The translations under genes and the position numbers were made by a program. Of a DNA stretch of 49,861 bases, positions 42,011 through 49,861 are shown in pieces (positions within the stretch are counted from its first letter, which is position 1; each line of letters begins with the position of its first letter). The stretch comes from Bacteroides sp. (GTDB taxonomy: Bacteria; Bacteroidota; Bacteroidia; Bacteroidales; Bacteroidaceae): NCBI GenBank assembly GCA_021202275.1, contig JAJQDI010000006.1:1-49861 (forward strand), given 5' to 3'. The notes under the pieces are model-generated. The model made no database searches. It had not been told where the DNA came from and saw only the letters and a program-made list of their open reading frames with translations.

Positions 42011-42670
42011 TCAGATCGCACTTCTCTTCCTGTATTCTTCCAGTCCCTGCCTCCGCAATTTACAGGCCAGGCATTCGCCGCATCCCTCTGCCATCACTCC
42101 ATTGTAGCAGGTGAGGGTTTCCTGGCGGATGATCTCAAACACACCCAGTTCGTCAACCATTCCCCAGGTCTGTGCTTTATCCAGCCACATCAGGGGAGTA
42201 TGTATTACAAACTGCTCATCCATGGCCAAGTTCAGGGTCACATTCAACGATTTGATGAAGGAATCCCGACAGTCGGGATATCCGCTGTAATCGGTCTGGG
42301 AAACCCCGGTCACTAAATGCCGGATTCCGTGTTCCCGGGCGAACACAGCCGCGATGCTCAGGAAGAAAAGGTTGCGTCCGGGTACGAAGGTATTGGGAAA
42401 AGCACCGTCCGGCATCTCTTTGTCCATTTCTATCGTTGTATCGGTGAGCGAATTGCTGCCCAGCTTTCCGATAAATCCGGCATCCATAACCGTGAATTCC
42501 ACTCCGGCTTTCCAGGCAATCTCACGGGCCAGTTCCACTTCGTGCGCGTGTTTCTGTCCGTACAGGAAGCTCAGCGCGTATACGTTCTCAAAATGTTTCT
42601 TTGCCCAGTACAGACAAGTGGTAGAGTCTTGTCCGCCACTGAACAAAACCACAACTTTTTTATCTATCAT
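42011..42670 (-). CDS. queC: 7-cyano-7-deazaguanine synthase
   Basis: A 219-residue ATP-dependent enzyme that converts CDG to preQ0. The PP-loop motif is [15 protein letters not shown] near 9-23. The zinc site is C194, C197 (CGECLAC with C200) and the earlier C188-type cysteine near the end. The catalytic segment [10 protein letters not shown] is near 93. It starts 3 nt after the transporter stop, so the two are cotranscribed. Confidence 0.95.
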   Translation of the reverse strand: MIDKKVVVLFSGGQDSTTCLYWAKKHFENVYALSFLYGQKHAHEVELAREIAWKAGVEFTVMDAGFIGKLGSNSLTDTTIEMDKEMPDGAFPNTFVPGRNLFFLSIAAVFAREHGIRHLVTGVSQTDYSGYPDCRDSFIKSLNVTLNLAMDEQFVIHTPLMWLDKAQTWGMVDELGVFEIIRQETLTCYNGVMAEGCGECLACKLRRQGLEEYRKRSAI

Positions 42671-42673
42671 CGT

Positions 42674-43354
42674 TCAAATGTCTTTTACGTTCAGAATGTT
42701 ATAGGAAATATCGGTGTCGTATACATCGCAATCATCGACCTTCTTGATGTAGCTTACCACGCGTATGGTCACAGGCAGGATCAGGATCTCATAGAAGGTT
42801 TTCAGAACGATCTGTACGCCTATCATCACCAGCAGATCCGGCCAGTCGATAATAAAAACAAAAGCGATCGGGAAAAAGATCAGCGAATCGGCTGTCTCTC
42901 CTACCACTGTAGACCAGATGGCACGCGCGGAAAAGTTCTTTCCTTTACTGGCTATCTTCATCCGGCTCATGACATAGGCATTCAGGAACGACCCCACCAG
43001 AAAAGCCAATAGACTGGCCACTACAATGCGCGGAGCCAGTCCGAACACAAAATTGAAATGTTCTTCTCCTTCCCAGAACGGGGCCGCGGGAAGAGCCACA
43101 GCAATAAGCCCCAGGGAGACGACAAAGAAGTTCATCGCGAAACCACTCCAGATGATCAGGCGCGCTTTCTTGAATCCCCATACTTCGGCGATGCAGTCAT
43201 TGATGATATACGAGATCGGAAACACAAGCAGCCCGGCAGTCACATAGACACCACCGATATTTACGACCTTAGTCTCCAATATATTGGCTGCGATGAGGCA
43301 TACATTGAACAGAATGCCCAGCAACATGAAAGGAACGGATACTTTATTTTTCAT
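42674..43354 (-). CDS. Queuosine precursor transporter (YhhQ/QPTR family)
   Basis: A 226-residue inner-membrane protein with about six membrane segments. The family motifs ISYIINDCIAEVWGFKKAR near 47-65 and GETADSLIFFPIAF near 152-165 identify the YhhQ/VUT family, which imports preQ0, preQ1 or queuine. The frame can be extended to 43519, but the -7 element at 43427-43434 lies in the extension, so the ATG at 43354 is used. It leads the queC operon, which fits a role in salvage beside synthesis. Confidence 0.92.
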   Translation of the reverse strand: MKNKVSVPFMLLGILFNVCLIAANILETKVVNIGGVYVTAGLLVFPISYIINDCIAEVWGFKKARLIIWSGFAMNFFVVSLGLIAVALPAAPFWEGEEHFNFVFGLAPRIVVASLLAFLVGSFLNAYVMSRMKIASKGKNFSARAIWSTVVGETADSLIFFPIAFVFIIDWPDLLVMIGVQIVLKTFYEILILPVTIRVVSYIKKVDDCDVYDTDISYNILNVKDI

Positions 43355-43426
43355 ATTCTTGTTTTTTACGTGGTGTTCAAGCACACGCCCTTTGCAGGGA
43401 AATGTATATGTTAGTGAATTGGGGCG

Positions 43427-43434
43427 CAAAGATA
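43427..43434 (-). promoter_or_regulatory. Promoter -7 element of the queuosine transporter operon
   Basis: On the minus strand TATCTTTG fits TAnnTTTG, 73 bp before the ATG at 43354. The leader of about 65 nt has a GTGTGC...ACAC hairpin but no preQ1 riboswitch consensus that I can recognise. Confidence 0.55.
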
Positions 43435-43546
43435 CACAGAATTCCGCAAAAATCGATACGCTTTCTCCGGAATTTGCATACTCAAAATCCGAACATCTGT
43501 TTCTCCGGATCAGAGGCACAAGCCCCCCTCCTCTGGCGGATATTTC

Positions 43547-44260
43547 TCAGCCTCTTTTCTTCGTAACAAACTCCTCAAAAAAGGTATCCCTGTAGCTGTT
43601 GCCGATCCCTATCTCATGGTTACCCATGAAAATATCGTTGTTATCAAAAGAATCTATCTGATCGGTATTCACGATATAGGATTTGTTGACACGCATAAAT
43701 TGTCGGCGGGGCAACAATTCATGAATGTTTTTCAGGTTCATCTTGGTAATGATCTTCTGATCTTTCAGCTGGAGGATCACATAGTCTTTCAGGCCTTCGA
43801 TAAACAGGATATTGTTGAAGATCACTTTGAAATACCGCCTTTCCGACTTGACGAAAAAATAATCCGCCTCCGGAGATTCTATATCCTCTTTCTCTTCCTC
43901 CGTCAGCAAGTTATGATAGGCCAATGCTTTCTGCACGGCTTTGTCAAACCGCTCCGGGTCTACAGGTTTGATCAGGTAATCAATAGCATCTACTTCGTAG
44001 CTATCCAACGCGTATTCCGAATAGGCGGTTGTGAAGATCACCAAAGTCTCTTTCGGGATTGTACGGGCAAATTCAAGCCCGGTGATCCCCGGCATCTGTA
44101 TATCCAGGAATACCAGATCCACAGGATGCTGCATCATATACCGCGAAGCAGCCAGAGCGCTGTTAAACTCTCCGGCCAGTTCCAGTCCCGACGCGTCTTC
44201 CAGTAGTAATCGGATGGCTTCACGCGCCAGGGGCTCATCGTCTACAACGATACATTTCAT
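43547..44260 (-). CDS. LytTR-family response regulator
   Basis: A 237-residue regulator with an N-terminal receiver domain (about 1-118; acidic D7-D8, phospho-acceptor D53 in LVFLDIQMPG, K97-type lysine in YLIKPVDP) and a C-terminal LytTR DNA-binding domain (about 138-235, YFKVIFNNILFIEGLKDYV, MRVNKSYIVN). It follows the LytS-type kinase by 94 bp and is probably its partner. Its targets are unknown. Confidence 0.93.
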   Translation of the reverse strand: MKCIVVDDEPLAREAIRLLLEDASGLELAGEFNSALAASRYMMQHPVDLVFLDIQMPGITGLEFARTIPKETLVIFTTAYSEYALDSYEVDAIDYLIKPVDPERFDKAVQKALAYHNLLTEEEKEDIESPEADYFFVKSERRYFKVIFNNILFIEGLKDYVILQLKDQKIITKMNLKNIHELLPRRQFMRVNKSYIVNTDQIDSFDNNDIFMGNHEIGIGNSYRDTFFEEFVTKKRG

Positions 44261-44354
44261 CTTCCAAATTATTTATATATGTTATTTTCATCTGATCTTT
44301 TATCCCTGTTTCCGGCTGTTCCTCCTGTCCGGCCTGTATATACCGACGAACGTC

Positions 44355-45425
44355 TCACATCCGGATAAACAATTGTACCCGGTATTCCGTTTCCGCATCC
44401 CGGATATGCAACGAATACCTGTCGGCGTACAGCAACTCCAGGCGTCGTTTTATATTGGCAAGTCCCAGCCCACCGACTTTCCCGGAAGGTAGAGCAGGAA
44501 CAGGCTTGGTATTGCGGCAACAGAATTCCAGTTGTTTGCCCCGCACCCGGAAACAAACCTCTACCACAGACGTTTGTTCGCTGTCGAAACTGTATTTCAC
44601 AGCATTTTCTACAAAAGGGATGAAAAGCAACGGAGGCAGACCGACTTGTCCAATGTCCCCCTCTTGCGAGAGCGTATATTCAAACCTGTCGCGCCGGATC
44701 TTTTCCAGGTTGAGAAAATCGTTCAGGAAGCGTATTTCCGATACCAGCAACACCCTGTCACGGCTGCTTTCGTGGATCTGGTAGCGCAACAGATCTTCCA
44801 GTTTCAATAACACCTTCGATGCCTCTTCCGGATTGCGCCGGATCAGTACATTGGCATTGTTGAGCATATTGAAAAGAAAATGCGGATTGATCTGGTTCTT
44901 GAGCAGGGTAAGCTCCGCCTGCAGGCTGTTTTGCTGTAATTCTTCTTTTTTCAGATTGGTCTGTATCCAGTAGCGCAACAGCAAGAGTGTAGATACTCCG
45001 GCTACCAACAGTCCGATAGCCAGGGGAGAGGAGATCGCGTTGAGCCAGATCTCAAAAGAGATCTGATCCGATGGTTCAGCCATCACAGGATGGGATACCA
45101 GACTTGCCAGGTGAAAGATCACCAACATACATAGGGCCAGCGCAACAATAGTAGCTCCCAGGTATTTCCACAGTTTATCTTTCAATAAATAACGGGGCAC
45201 CAGGATATAGATATTCAAATAGATCAGCGCGTTCATAACTAGGAAATACACCAGCCAGCTGAAAAAACGTTCACGCGATAGATTCATATCCGTTTCCAGC
45301 GGATCCCGGAGCACGTCTGTCGTAATTACGAGAATGAACACCTGTAGCAACAGATGCCTGTAGAGCCTCAAATCGGGGCGTAACAGAAAATCCGCGAATA
45401 CATGGTTTTCTGAAGTGCTTTTCAC
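44355..45425 (-). CDS. LytS-type sensor histidine kinase
   Basis: A 356-residue membrane histidine kinase. Four membrane segments (about 24-150) are followed by a coiled linker and the His_kinase domain with phospho-acceptor H182 in NQINPHFLFNMLNN. The ATP-binding domain is intact: PFVENAVKYS near 268 and GGLGLANIKRRL near 320. It overlaps the end of the pseudokinase gene by 4 nt (ATGA) and precedes the LytTR regulator. The signal it senses is unknown. Confidence 0.92.
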   Translation of the reverse strand: MKSTSENHVFADFLLRPDLRLYRHLLLQVFILVITTDVLRDPLETDMNLSRERFFSWLVYFLVMNALIYLNIYILVPRYLLKDKLWKYLGATIVALALCMLVIFHLASLVSHPVMAEPSDQISFEIWLNAISSPLAIGLLVAGVSTLLLLRYWIQTNLKKEELQQNSLQAELTLLKNQINPHFLFNMLNNANVLIRRNPEEASKVLLKLEDLLRYQIHESSRDRVLLVSEIRFLNDFLNLEKIRRDRFEYTLSQEGDIGQVGLPPLLFIPFVENAVKYSFDSEQTSVVEVCFRVRGKQLEFCCRNTKPVPALPSGKVGGLGLANIKRRLELLYADRYSLHIRDAETEYRVQLFIRM

Positions 45426-46552
45426 AACTGCCTCCTTTCTGTTACAGTATATAATTTCAACTCCGCCTTGCCGGCAGACAAGGTAAGGGTGTATAACTCC
45501 GGATACAAGAAATCCAGGCGCTGACGCACCCGCAGGAGCTCTTCGCTGTTCATCTCTGTTTTCACAGGGACCTCACAGGAAAAAGATAAGGTGTGCTCTC
45601 CGGCTACAATGTATATCTGAAGGTGAGGAGACTCCGCGCCGGAAGATGCTACAGCCCATTTATCTGGTCTGCTGCCATCCTTGTCGGATAATTGTCCGAC
45701 GGCCGTTTGCACAAAAGGTATCGTCAGCAGCGGAGAGATCATCCAGCTGTTTATATCTCCTTCTGTCTGAATATCAAACGTGAATGTAGCAGAACAACGT
45801 TGCGACAGCAGGAGGTAATGGGTCAGAAAAGCAATCTCCGACCGGAGCAAAACCTTCTCCCGGCTGCAATCGTACAACTGATAGCGCAATAGCTGACTCA
45901 GTTTTACCAGCATATCCGAAGCCAGAGCCGGATCTTCCTTTGTCTGTAGCGCCGTACCATGCAATACATCGAAAAGCAGCGTGGGACTCACTTGTTCTTT
46001 CAGTTGCTCCACTTCCGCCCGCAGGTGGTTCTGCTGCATTTCACTGATCTCTTTCCTTCCTGTTAGCCAGTATTTCATCAATACCGTCATGGAACTTCCG
46101 GTGAAACAGATCACATCGATCATATAGATCGAAATAAATTCGATGACAGCGGCACCATTCAGTACAGGGGTCGGTATACCGGTCAGATCTTTCTTCACAT
46201 ACGCTTCCGCAATCAACTGGATACCTACCATGACCCCGACCAACAACAGGAACCAGAAAACATACCTGCCATATCGTTTGGCGCGCAGGAAACGGGGAAG
46301 TAAAAAAAAGAGATTGAAATATCCCATCACCAGATAGGTCAGTAAATAGAATCCGGCAATCAGATACACCCTATTCCCTAACTGATCCAGTACCTGTGAA
46401 AAATAGACGAGCACCTGATTGAAAGAGATAAAAGATAGTACCACCAGCAAAATCACATGCCTCCATATCCGATAATGTGGAGCTACCAGCAAGTTTTGAA
46501 GGAAAGAGTGGTTTGCTGTATGTACAGATGATATAAATGTAGTATCTTTCAT
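45422..46552 (-). CDS. LytS-like histidine kinase homologue lacking catalytic residues
   Basis: A 376-residue protein with the same layout as its neighbour: four membrane segments, then a kinase-like domain. The phospho-acceptor motif NPHFLFN is replaced by SPTLLFD (His to Thr near residue 191), the N-box PFVEN by PFVQT, and no glycine-rich ATP lid is found. It is therefore probably a pseudokinase, perhaps a signal-sensing partner of the active kinase, with which it overlaps by 4 nt. The TTG at 46564 lies in the -7 element, so I use the ATG at 46552. Confidence 0.85.
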   Translation of the reverse strand: MKDTTFISSVHTANHSFLQNLLVAPHYRIWRHVILLVVLSFISFNQVLVYFSQVLDQLGNRVYLIAGFYLLTYLVMGYFNLFFLLPRFLRAKRYGRYVFWFLLLVGVMVGIQLIAEAYVKKDLTGIPTPVLNGAAVIEFISIYMIDVICFTGSSMTVLMKYWLTGRKEISEMQQNHLRAEVEQLKEQVSPTLLFDVLHGTALQTKEDPALASDMLVKLSQLLRYQLYDCSREKVLLRSEIAFLTHYLLLSQRCSATFTFDIQTEGDINSWMISPLLTIPFVQTAVGQLSDKDGSRPDKWAVASSGAESPHLQIYIVAGEHTLSFSCEVPVKTEMNSEELLRVRQRLDFLYPELYTLTLSAGKAELKLYTVTERRQL

Positions 46553-46561
46553 TGGATGGTT

Positions 46562-46569
46562 CAAAAGTA
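46562..46569 (-). promoter_or_regulatory. Promoter -7 element of the LytTR operon
   Basis: On the minus strand TACTTTTG fits TAnnTTTG. It is only 9 bp before the ATG at 46552, so the transcript would be nearly leaderless if it is used. Confidence 0.4.
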
Positions 46570-46705
46570 GTGTTTTTATCCGATTCCATGCCTACAGAGA
46601 GGTAGTTTTTCCGAAGGAGCAGACACAACGTAGTTCGGACACAACCGTTGGGCTATCCCTCATATCATACATAAAAGGGTAAAAAGAACAGGGTATGTGG
46701 AGAGA

Positions 46706-46767
46706 AACTGAGCGCTCAAATCCATCAAACTGAATAGTGTATTTGATGAAACTAAGCGCTTAGTTTG
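46706..46767. promoter_or_regulatory. Paired palindromes between TonB receptor and LytTR operon
   Basis: AAACTGAGCGCTCA (46706-46719) and the perfect 18-bp palindrome AAACTAAGCGCTTAGTTT (46750-46767) flank a CATCAAA/TTTGATG hairpin. The two sites are similar, as for a binding protein, and the whole can also fold into one long hairpin. They lie upstream of the kinase operon and downstream of the receptor gene. Confidence 0.4.
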
Positions 46768-46837
46768 CGGAAGGTATTTTATCTCTCTGTATGGCTATCC
46801 GGATTTTGTATATAAAAAAGAATGATCTCTCCGGAAA

Positions 46838-49207
46838 TCAAAATTCAATCTTATAACTCAGGTTGGGCAGTGAGATCATCGATCTCTGAGCCTCCGTTTT
46901 TCCTGTCTTCTGGTTGTATTCGTGTCCGTAGTACTCTTTGCATCCGTTCACATTCAGTACTTTCAGGGCGATCCCATGGGCACTGTGCCGTTTGTTCATC
47001 CGGTAGCTCACCGTCAGGTTACTGATAAACATGGGAGAAAACTGTTTCGAGTAGGGCCGGCTCTCATCGTATTGTACTTCCCTGTCGGGATGTGCCCGTG
47101 TAGCGGCCTCATCCACAGGTGTGTATCGGTCTCCTCCCTGCAAGGTTAGTTTCAGATTGACACCCAGCATGTTTTGTTTGTGACGCCCCACCATCCACTC
47201 TTTTCCTCCCAGGACATTGAGTATGAAGTTGCGGTTAAATTTGGTAGCATGCCATTTTTTATCGCCACCCCGATAGCGCGAATCGAACAGTGAACCGGTA
47301 AACATATAATACATTCCCCCTGACAGGTATTTTTCCAGTGTCAGATCCACTCCGTAGTTGTAGCCGTTGCCTTCGTTCACCAGGGCCGACTCTACATAGA
47401 ATACATCTCTGTTCAGTACCGAATAAGAGCTGTCCGCGATCACAGGCACATCGTACAAATACTGGAAATAAGGCTCTACCTTCAGATGCAGATCATCAGT
47501 GAGTTTGTGACTGAAAGAGAACATCACATGATGCGCTTTGGTAAAGTCCAGGTTTTTATTGACCAATTGCTCTCCCGTCTCCGGAGTTTTCACAAAATAT
47601 ACATCTATTTTCTCCATGCGGCTGTGGTTTCCATAGGCCCAGGCAAGTGAAGTTCGTTCTGTGGCCTGCCACTTCAGTCCCAGGCGTGGTTCCACCGTCC
47701 AGCAGTTGTTCAGTGTGAGTACCTGTCCGTTCACTCCCAGGTTTAACAACCACTTGTCTCCCAGGCCGATCGAAGTACTCACATACCCTGAAACCAGATC
47801 TGTGCCTCCTTTTCCCCGTGCGATGGTCTGCAACGGATCTTTCTCGAAAGGTGCCATTTCCAGTTCCATATCATACAACATGCGCGTATAGGTCAGCCCC
47901 GCTTTTCCGGTGAAGCGCGCGCTGAACTTCCGGTTATAGATGCTGGTCGCGATCAGATGGGTTGCTTGTGTGTTCAGCCGGATGTCCGGCGCAGGGATCA
48001 ATACCTCATCGTTCAGATCCTGTTTGGCATCCTGGTAATAATAAGTCGTGGCCAGAGTGGTTTTCAGAGAGGCGTCGTTGGAGAAGAAATAGCGGTGACT
48101 CACTCCTCCGGCAGCCATATACTGTTTCACTGTAGATTCCATGCGATCCGACTGGAACTCCCACTTCTCCGGCAATTCTTCAAAGTCGTTCGTATATTTG
48201 TCTATCAGGCTGGTGCCCCAGAGAGAGAAAATTCCGGCACGCCGGGTCGGGAAATGGAGTTTCAGGTTCAGATCCTGATAGTTAAATACTCCTCCCAGAT
48301 CCACCACTCCCATGTTGTTCAATAGACCGGTGGTGGAGTAGCGATAATTGAAGATATAAGACGAGTTGTGTTTTCTGCTTAGCGGGCCTTCCGAAGCCAC
48401 ATCCAATCCCAGTAGACCTGCCTGAAAAGTGTGCTGGTAGTTACGGTTGTTTCCGTTGCGTAATTTCATATCGAATACCCCGGAAACCGCGTTTCCGAAT
48501 TCTGCGGGAAACGCGCCTGTGTAGAAGTCTGAATTTCCCAGTACCTGGCTGCTGAGTGAAGAGAGGATGCCCCCTCCCAACGTGGAGATATCCGCGAAAT
48601 GGTTGGGGTTGGGTATCTCCACATCTTCCATGCGCCATTGCAACAGATGGGGCGCGTTGCCATGTACGGAAATCCCATTGTTAGACACGTTAGGGGCTAC
48701 TCCGGCAAAGGAGCTGGCCAGTCGCGCCGGATCGTCCATGCCTCCGGCATATCTGCTGGCCTCCTCTACACTCAGCATACGTGCTCCGGTCACCGCCATC
48801 GGGTTCATGGCCTTTTCTTTGTTTACCTGCGGACGCACAGACACCTCTTCCAGCTCTGTGACACTCTCGCGAAGGGAGATCTCCAGCCAGGTCTCTCTGG
48901 CAGAGGTCACCAGAACTTCTTTAAACTCCATGGGTTCATAGCCCATGAAAGAGGCATGGATCGTGTGTCGCCCCACCGGAACGGAAGGCAGGCTGAATTG
49001 CCCTTTCTCATCCGTAACTGCCCCTTTGCCCGGTTGCTCACCCAGCCAAACCGTGGCATAGGGTATGGGATGTCCGGAAGCGGCATCCGTAATCACTCCC
49101 CGAATCGTCTGTACGGGAATGCCCGGCTGATCCTGAGCAGATGTGGTGTTGGATATTCCCAGGAAAAAGAACAATGGAAATAAATAGGTATAAACTGAAT
49201 GTGACAT
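46838..49207 (-). CDS. TonB-dependent receptor with carboxypeptidase-regulatory-like domain
   Basis: A 789-residue outer-membrane receptor. A signal peptide (to about residue 25, NTTSAQ) is followed by a CarboxypepD_reg-like domain (about 33-120, IRGVITDAASGHPIPYATVWLG), a plug region (about 120-240, with NGISVHGNAPHLLQWRMEDVEIPNPNHF) and a beta-barrel that ends LSYKIEF. It has no SusD partner, so it is not the SusC type. The ligand is unknown. A frame open to 49324 adds 39 residues without a signal peptide, so the ATG at 49207 is used. It follows a small gene by 49 bp. Confidence 0.9.
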   Translation of the reverse strand: MSHSVYTYLFPLFFFLGISNTTSAQDQPGIPVQTIRGVITDAASGHPIPYATVWLGEQPGKGAVTDEKGQFSLPSVPVGRHTIHASFMGYEPMEFKEVLVTSARETWLEISLRESVTELEEVSVRPQVNKEKAMNPMAVTGARMLSVEEASRYAGGMDDPARLASSFAGVAPNVSNNGISVHGNAPHLLQWRMEDVEIPNPNHFADISTLGGGILSSLSSQVLGNSDFYTGAFPAEFGNAVSGVFDMKLRNGNNRNYQHTFQAGLLGLDVASEGPLSRKHNSSYIFNYRYSTTGLLNNMGVVDLGGVFNYQDLNLKLHFPTRRAGIFSLWGTSLIDKYTNDFEELPEKWEFQSDRMESTVKQYMAAGGVSHRYFFSNDASLKTTLATTYYYQDAKQDLNDEVLIPAPDIRLNTQATHLIATSIYNRKFSARFTGKAGLTYTRMLYDMELEMAPFEKDPLQTIARGKGGTDLVSGYVSTSIGLGDKWLLNLGVNGQVLTLNNCWTVEPRLGLKWQATERTSLAWAYGNHSRMEKIDVYFVKTPETGEQLVNKNLDFTKAHHVMFSFSHKLTDDLHLKVEPYFQYLYDVPVIADSSYSVLNRDVFYVESALVNEGNGYNYGVDLTLEKYLSGGMYYMFTGSLFDSRYRGGDKKWHATKFNRNFILNVLGGKEWMVGRHKQNMLGVNLKLTLQGGDRYTPVDEAATRAHPDREVQYDESRPYSKQFSPMFISNLTVSYRMNKRHSAHGIALKVLNVNGCKEYYGHEYNQKTGKTEAQRSMISLPNLSYKIEF

Positions 49208-49256
49208 ATGGATTCTTTTTAAGTGTGTTGTATGGAACAGGTGTTTTTGATGGTTC

Positions 49257-49475
49257 TTATAGCTCCTCCTGATCTCCTGACTTTTCTCTTTTATTACGTA
49301 TACGCGAAAGGATGAAATAGGCAAAATCTATCATTTTTCTTCGTCCTCCGGACAAATTTGCTTCCTGGGTCAGTACTTCTTCCAGGGTGTCGATCACTGT
49401 GAGATAGATGCTCTCCTCGATTCCCGATTCCAGAACTACTTTGGTAATCATTTCTCTTTTATTCATCGTTGTCAT
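49257..49475 (-). CDS. Small protein of unknown function
   Basis: A 72-residue, probably cytoplasmic, helical protein (EESIYLTVIDTLEEVLTQEANLSGGRRKMIDFA). I do not recognise it. The frame could extend to 49673, but a -7 element at 49506-49513 implies a start at 49475 or 49466. It is the first gene of a probable operon with the TonB-dependent receptor. The charged tail may be disordered. Confidence 0.55.
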   Translation of the reverse strand: MTTMNKREMITKVVLESGIEESIYLTVIDTLEEVLTQEANLSGGRRKMIDFAYFILSRIRNKREKSGDQEEL

Positions 49476-49505
49476 TTGTAAAGGGTTTGTTTTTGATTTC
49501 TGCAA

Positions 49506-49513
49506 CAAAGGTA
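49506..49513 (-). promoter_or_regulatory. Promoter -7 element of the small gene and TonB receptor
   Basis: On the minus strand TACCTTTG fits TAnnTTTG, 30 bp before the ATG at 49475. It sets the start of the small gene and rules out the longer frame. Confidence 0.55.
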
Positions 49514-49806
49514 ATGTCCGCCGGAAGACGGATCGGGAATGGTATACCAACGCGCGATTCTGGTATACGAAACGTGCGGTTTCGTAGATTTCTATAAAAA
49601 GATAGTATAGGAAACGGACTTTTTTACAAAGCATACACGTGTACCTGTTGACTTGGGAAATACGTTTTGACATTCAGGATCAACTTGTCTGATGCGATAT
49701 GACAGGTATTCTGGTTTTGTCTGCATGGTGTCGGTCTGTAGAATGAAAGGTTTATTTTATGAAGTAGATGTACACCATCCGGTGTATATTTTGTTATTCC
49801 GGTATG
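49514..49806. other. Intergenic region at the right edge
   Basis: No gene is seen. A TACACC/GGTGTA hairpin with a short T-rich tail lies at 49771-49786. The flank TATTCCGGTAT of the palindromic repeat begins at 49795. Confidence 0.45.
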
Positions 49807-49827
49807 CTGTAGAGACGCACGTCGTGC
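49807..49827. repeat. Half copy of the CTGTAGAGACG palindrome, right edge
   Basis: CTGTAGAGACGCACGTCGTGC is the left arm and centre of the palindrome at 41741-41771. It ends exactly where the element end begins, as at the left window edge. Confidence 0.6.
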
Positions 49828-49861
49828 ACTAGTGTCCGGAATAAATTGTTAACATTTGATC
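49828..49861. mobile_element. Partial element end at right window edge
   Basis: ACTAGTGTCCGG followed by AATAAATTGTTAACATTTGA runs to the window edge and is the exact reverse complement of 13-46. It probably is the terminus of a repeated element such as an insertion sequence, which continues beyond the window. No transposase is visible. Confidence 0.5.

Noticed and set aside
43355..43426. Possible preQ1 riboswitch before the queuosine transporter
   Set aside because: There is an ACAC hairpin and an A-rich tail, but the conserved preQ1-I core cannot be aligned.
1..49861. The window as a complete circular plasmid
   Set aside because: The edge repeats are inverted, not direct, and there are no replication or mobilisation genes; the content is chromosomal.

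Overview
The window reads as chromosome of a member of the Bacteroidota, most likely Bacteroidales. Support comes from a SusC/SusD pair, the Bacteroidota promoter -7 element TAnnTTTG ahead of many genes, a Nudix-type regulator heading a xylose operon, a LytTR regulatory cluster and a DUF4783-nadC pair. A Parabacteroides-like genus is a guess only. I see no rRNA, tRNA, CRISPR array, phage genes or complete transposase. Both window edges carry the same sequence in opposite orientation (13-67 and 49807-49861), which looks like ends of an insertion element lying outside the window.

Layout. 267-4910: an Fsr-like MFS exporter, a SAM methyltransferase, a typical 2-Cys peroxiredoxin and a secreted nucleotide pyrophosphatase/phosphodiesterase. 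5025-10425 (minus strand): a xylose operon in the order Nudix-like regulator, xylulokinase, xylose isomerase, xylose:H+ symporter, with a 120-nt highly structured RNA segment between xylA and the symporter gene. 10780-12542: thiD and fabD. 13560-18825: a SusC/SusD pair behind a long leader flanked by 20-bp inverted repeats. 19083-24137: two DUF362 proteins (one 4Fe-4S, one with a Tat-like N-terminus), an ECF-transporter S component, a phosphoribosyltransferase and a NapH-like membrane iron-sulfur protein whose gene is split by one extra A in an A7 run. 24385-30685: patatin, Gfo/Idh oxidoreductase, cytoplasmic GH13 enzyme, glycogen branching enzyme and a YhcH protein. 30712-34314: a DUF2461 protein, galE and an FMN oxidoreductase. 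34440-35501: a glycosidase-like gene broken by an in-frame TAG. 35573-38374 (minus): ECF sigma factor, membrane-anchored putative anti-sigma factor with a barrel-like tail, and two envelope proteins. 38473-41164: an unknown membrane protein, nadC with DUF4783, and rlmH. 41185-43354 (minus): queF, queC and a queuosine-precursor transporter. 43547-49475 (minus): a LytTR regulator, a LytS-type histidine kinase, a second kinase-like protein that lacks its catalytic residues, a TonB-dependent receptor and a small unknown protein.

The most unusual material is between the genes. A family of repeats built from GATTTACGATT occurs in at least seven intergenic regions. In five of them it starts directly at a stop codon, always in the orientation of the upstream gene, and in three the repeats form foldback elements with 21-35 bp arms. 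A second family of palindromes (core CTGTAGAGACGCACG) has two internal copies, and its half-sites abut the element ends at both window edges. Together with the xylA-xylE RNA structure, the poly-A frameshift, the nonsense-interrupted glycosidase, the pseudokinase and the DUF362/iron-sulfur/ECF cluster, these are the points most worth following.
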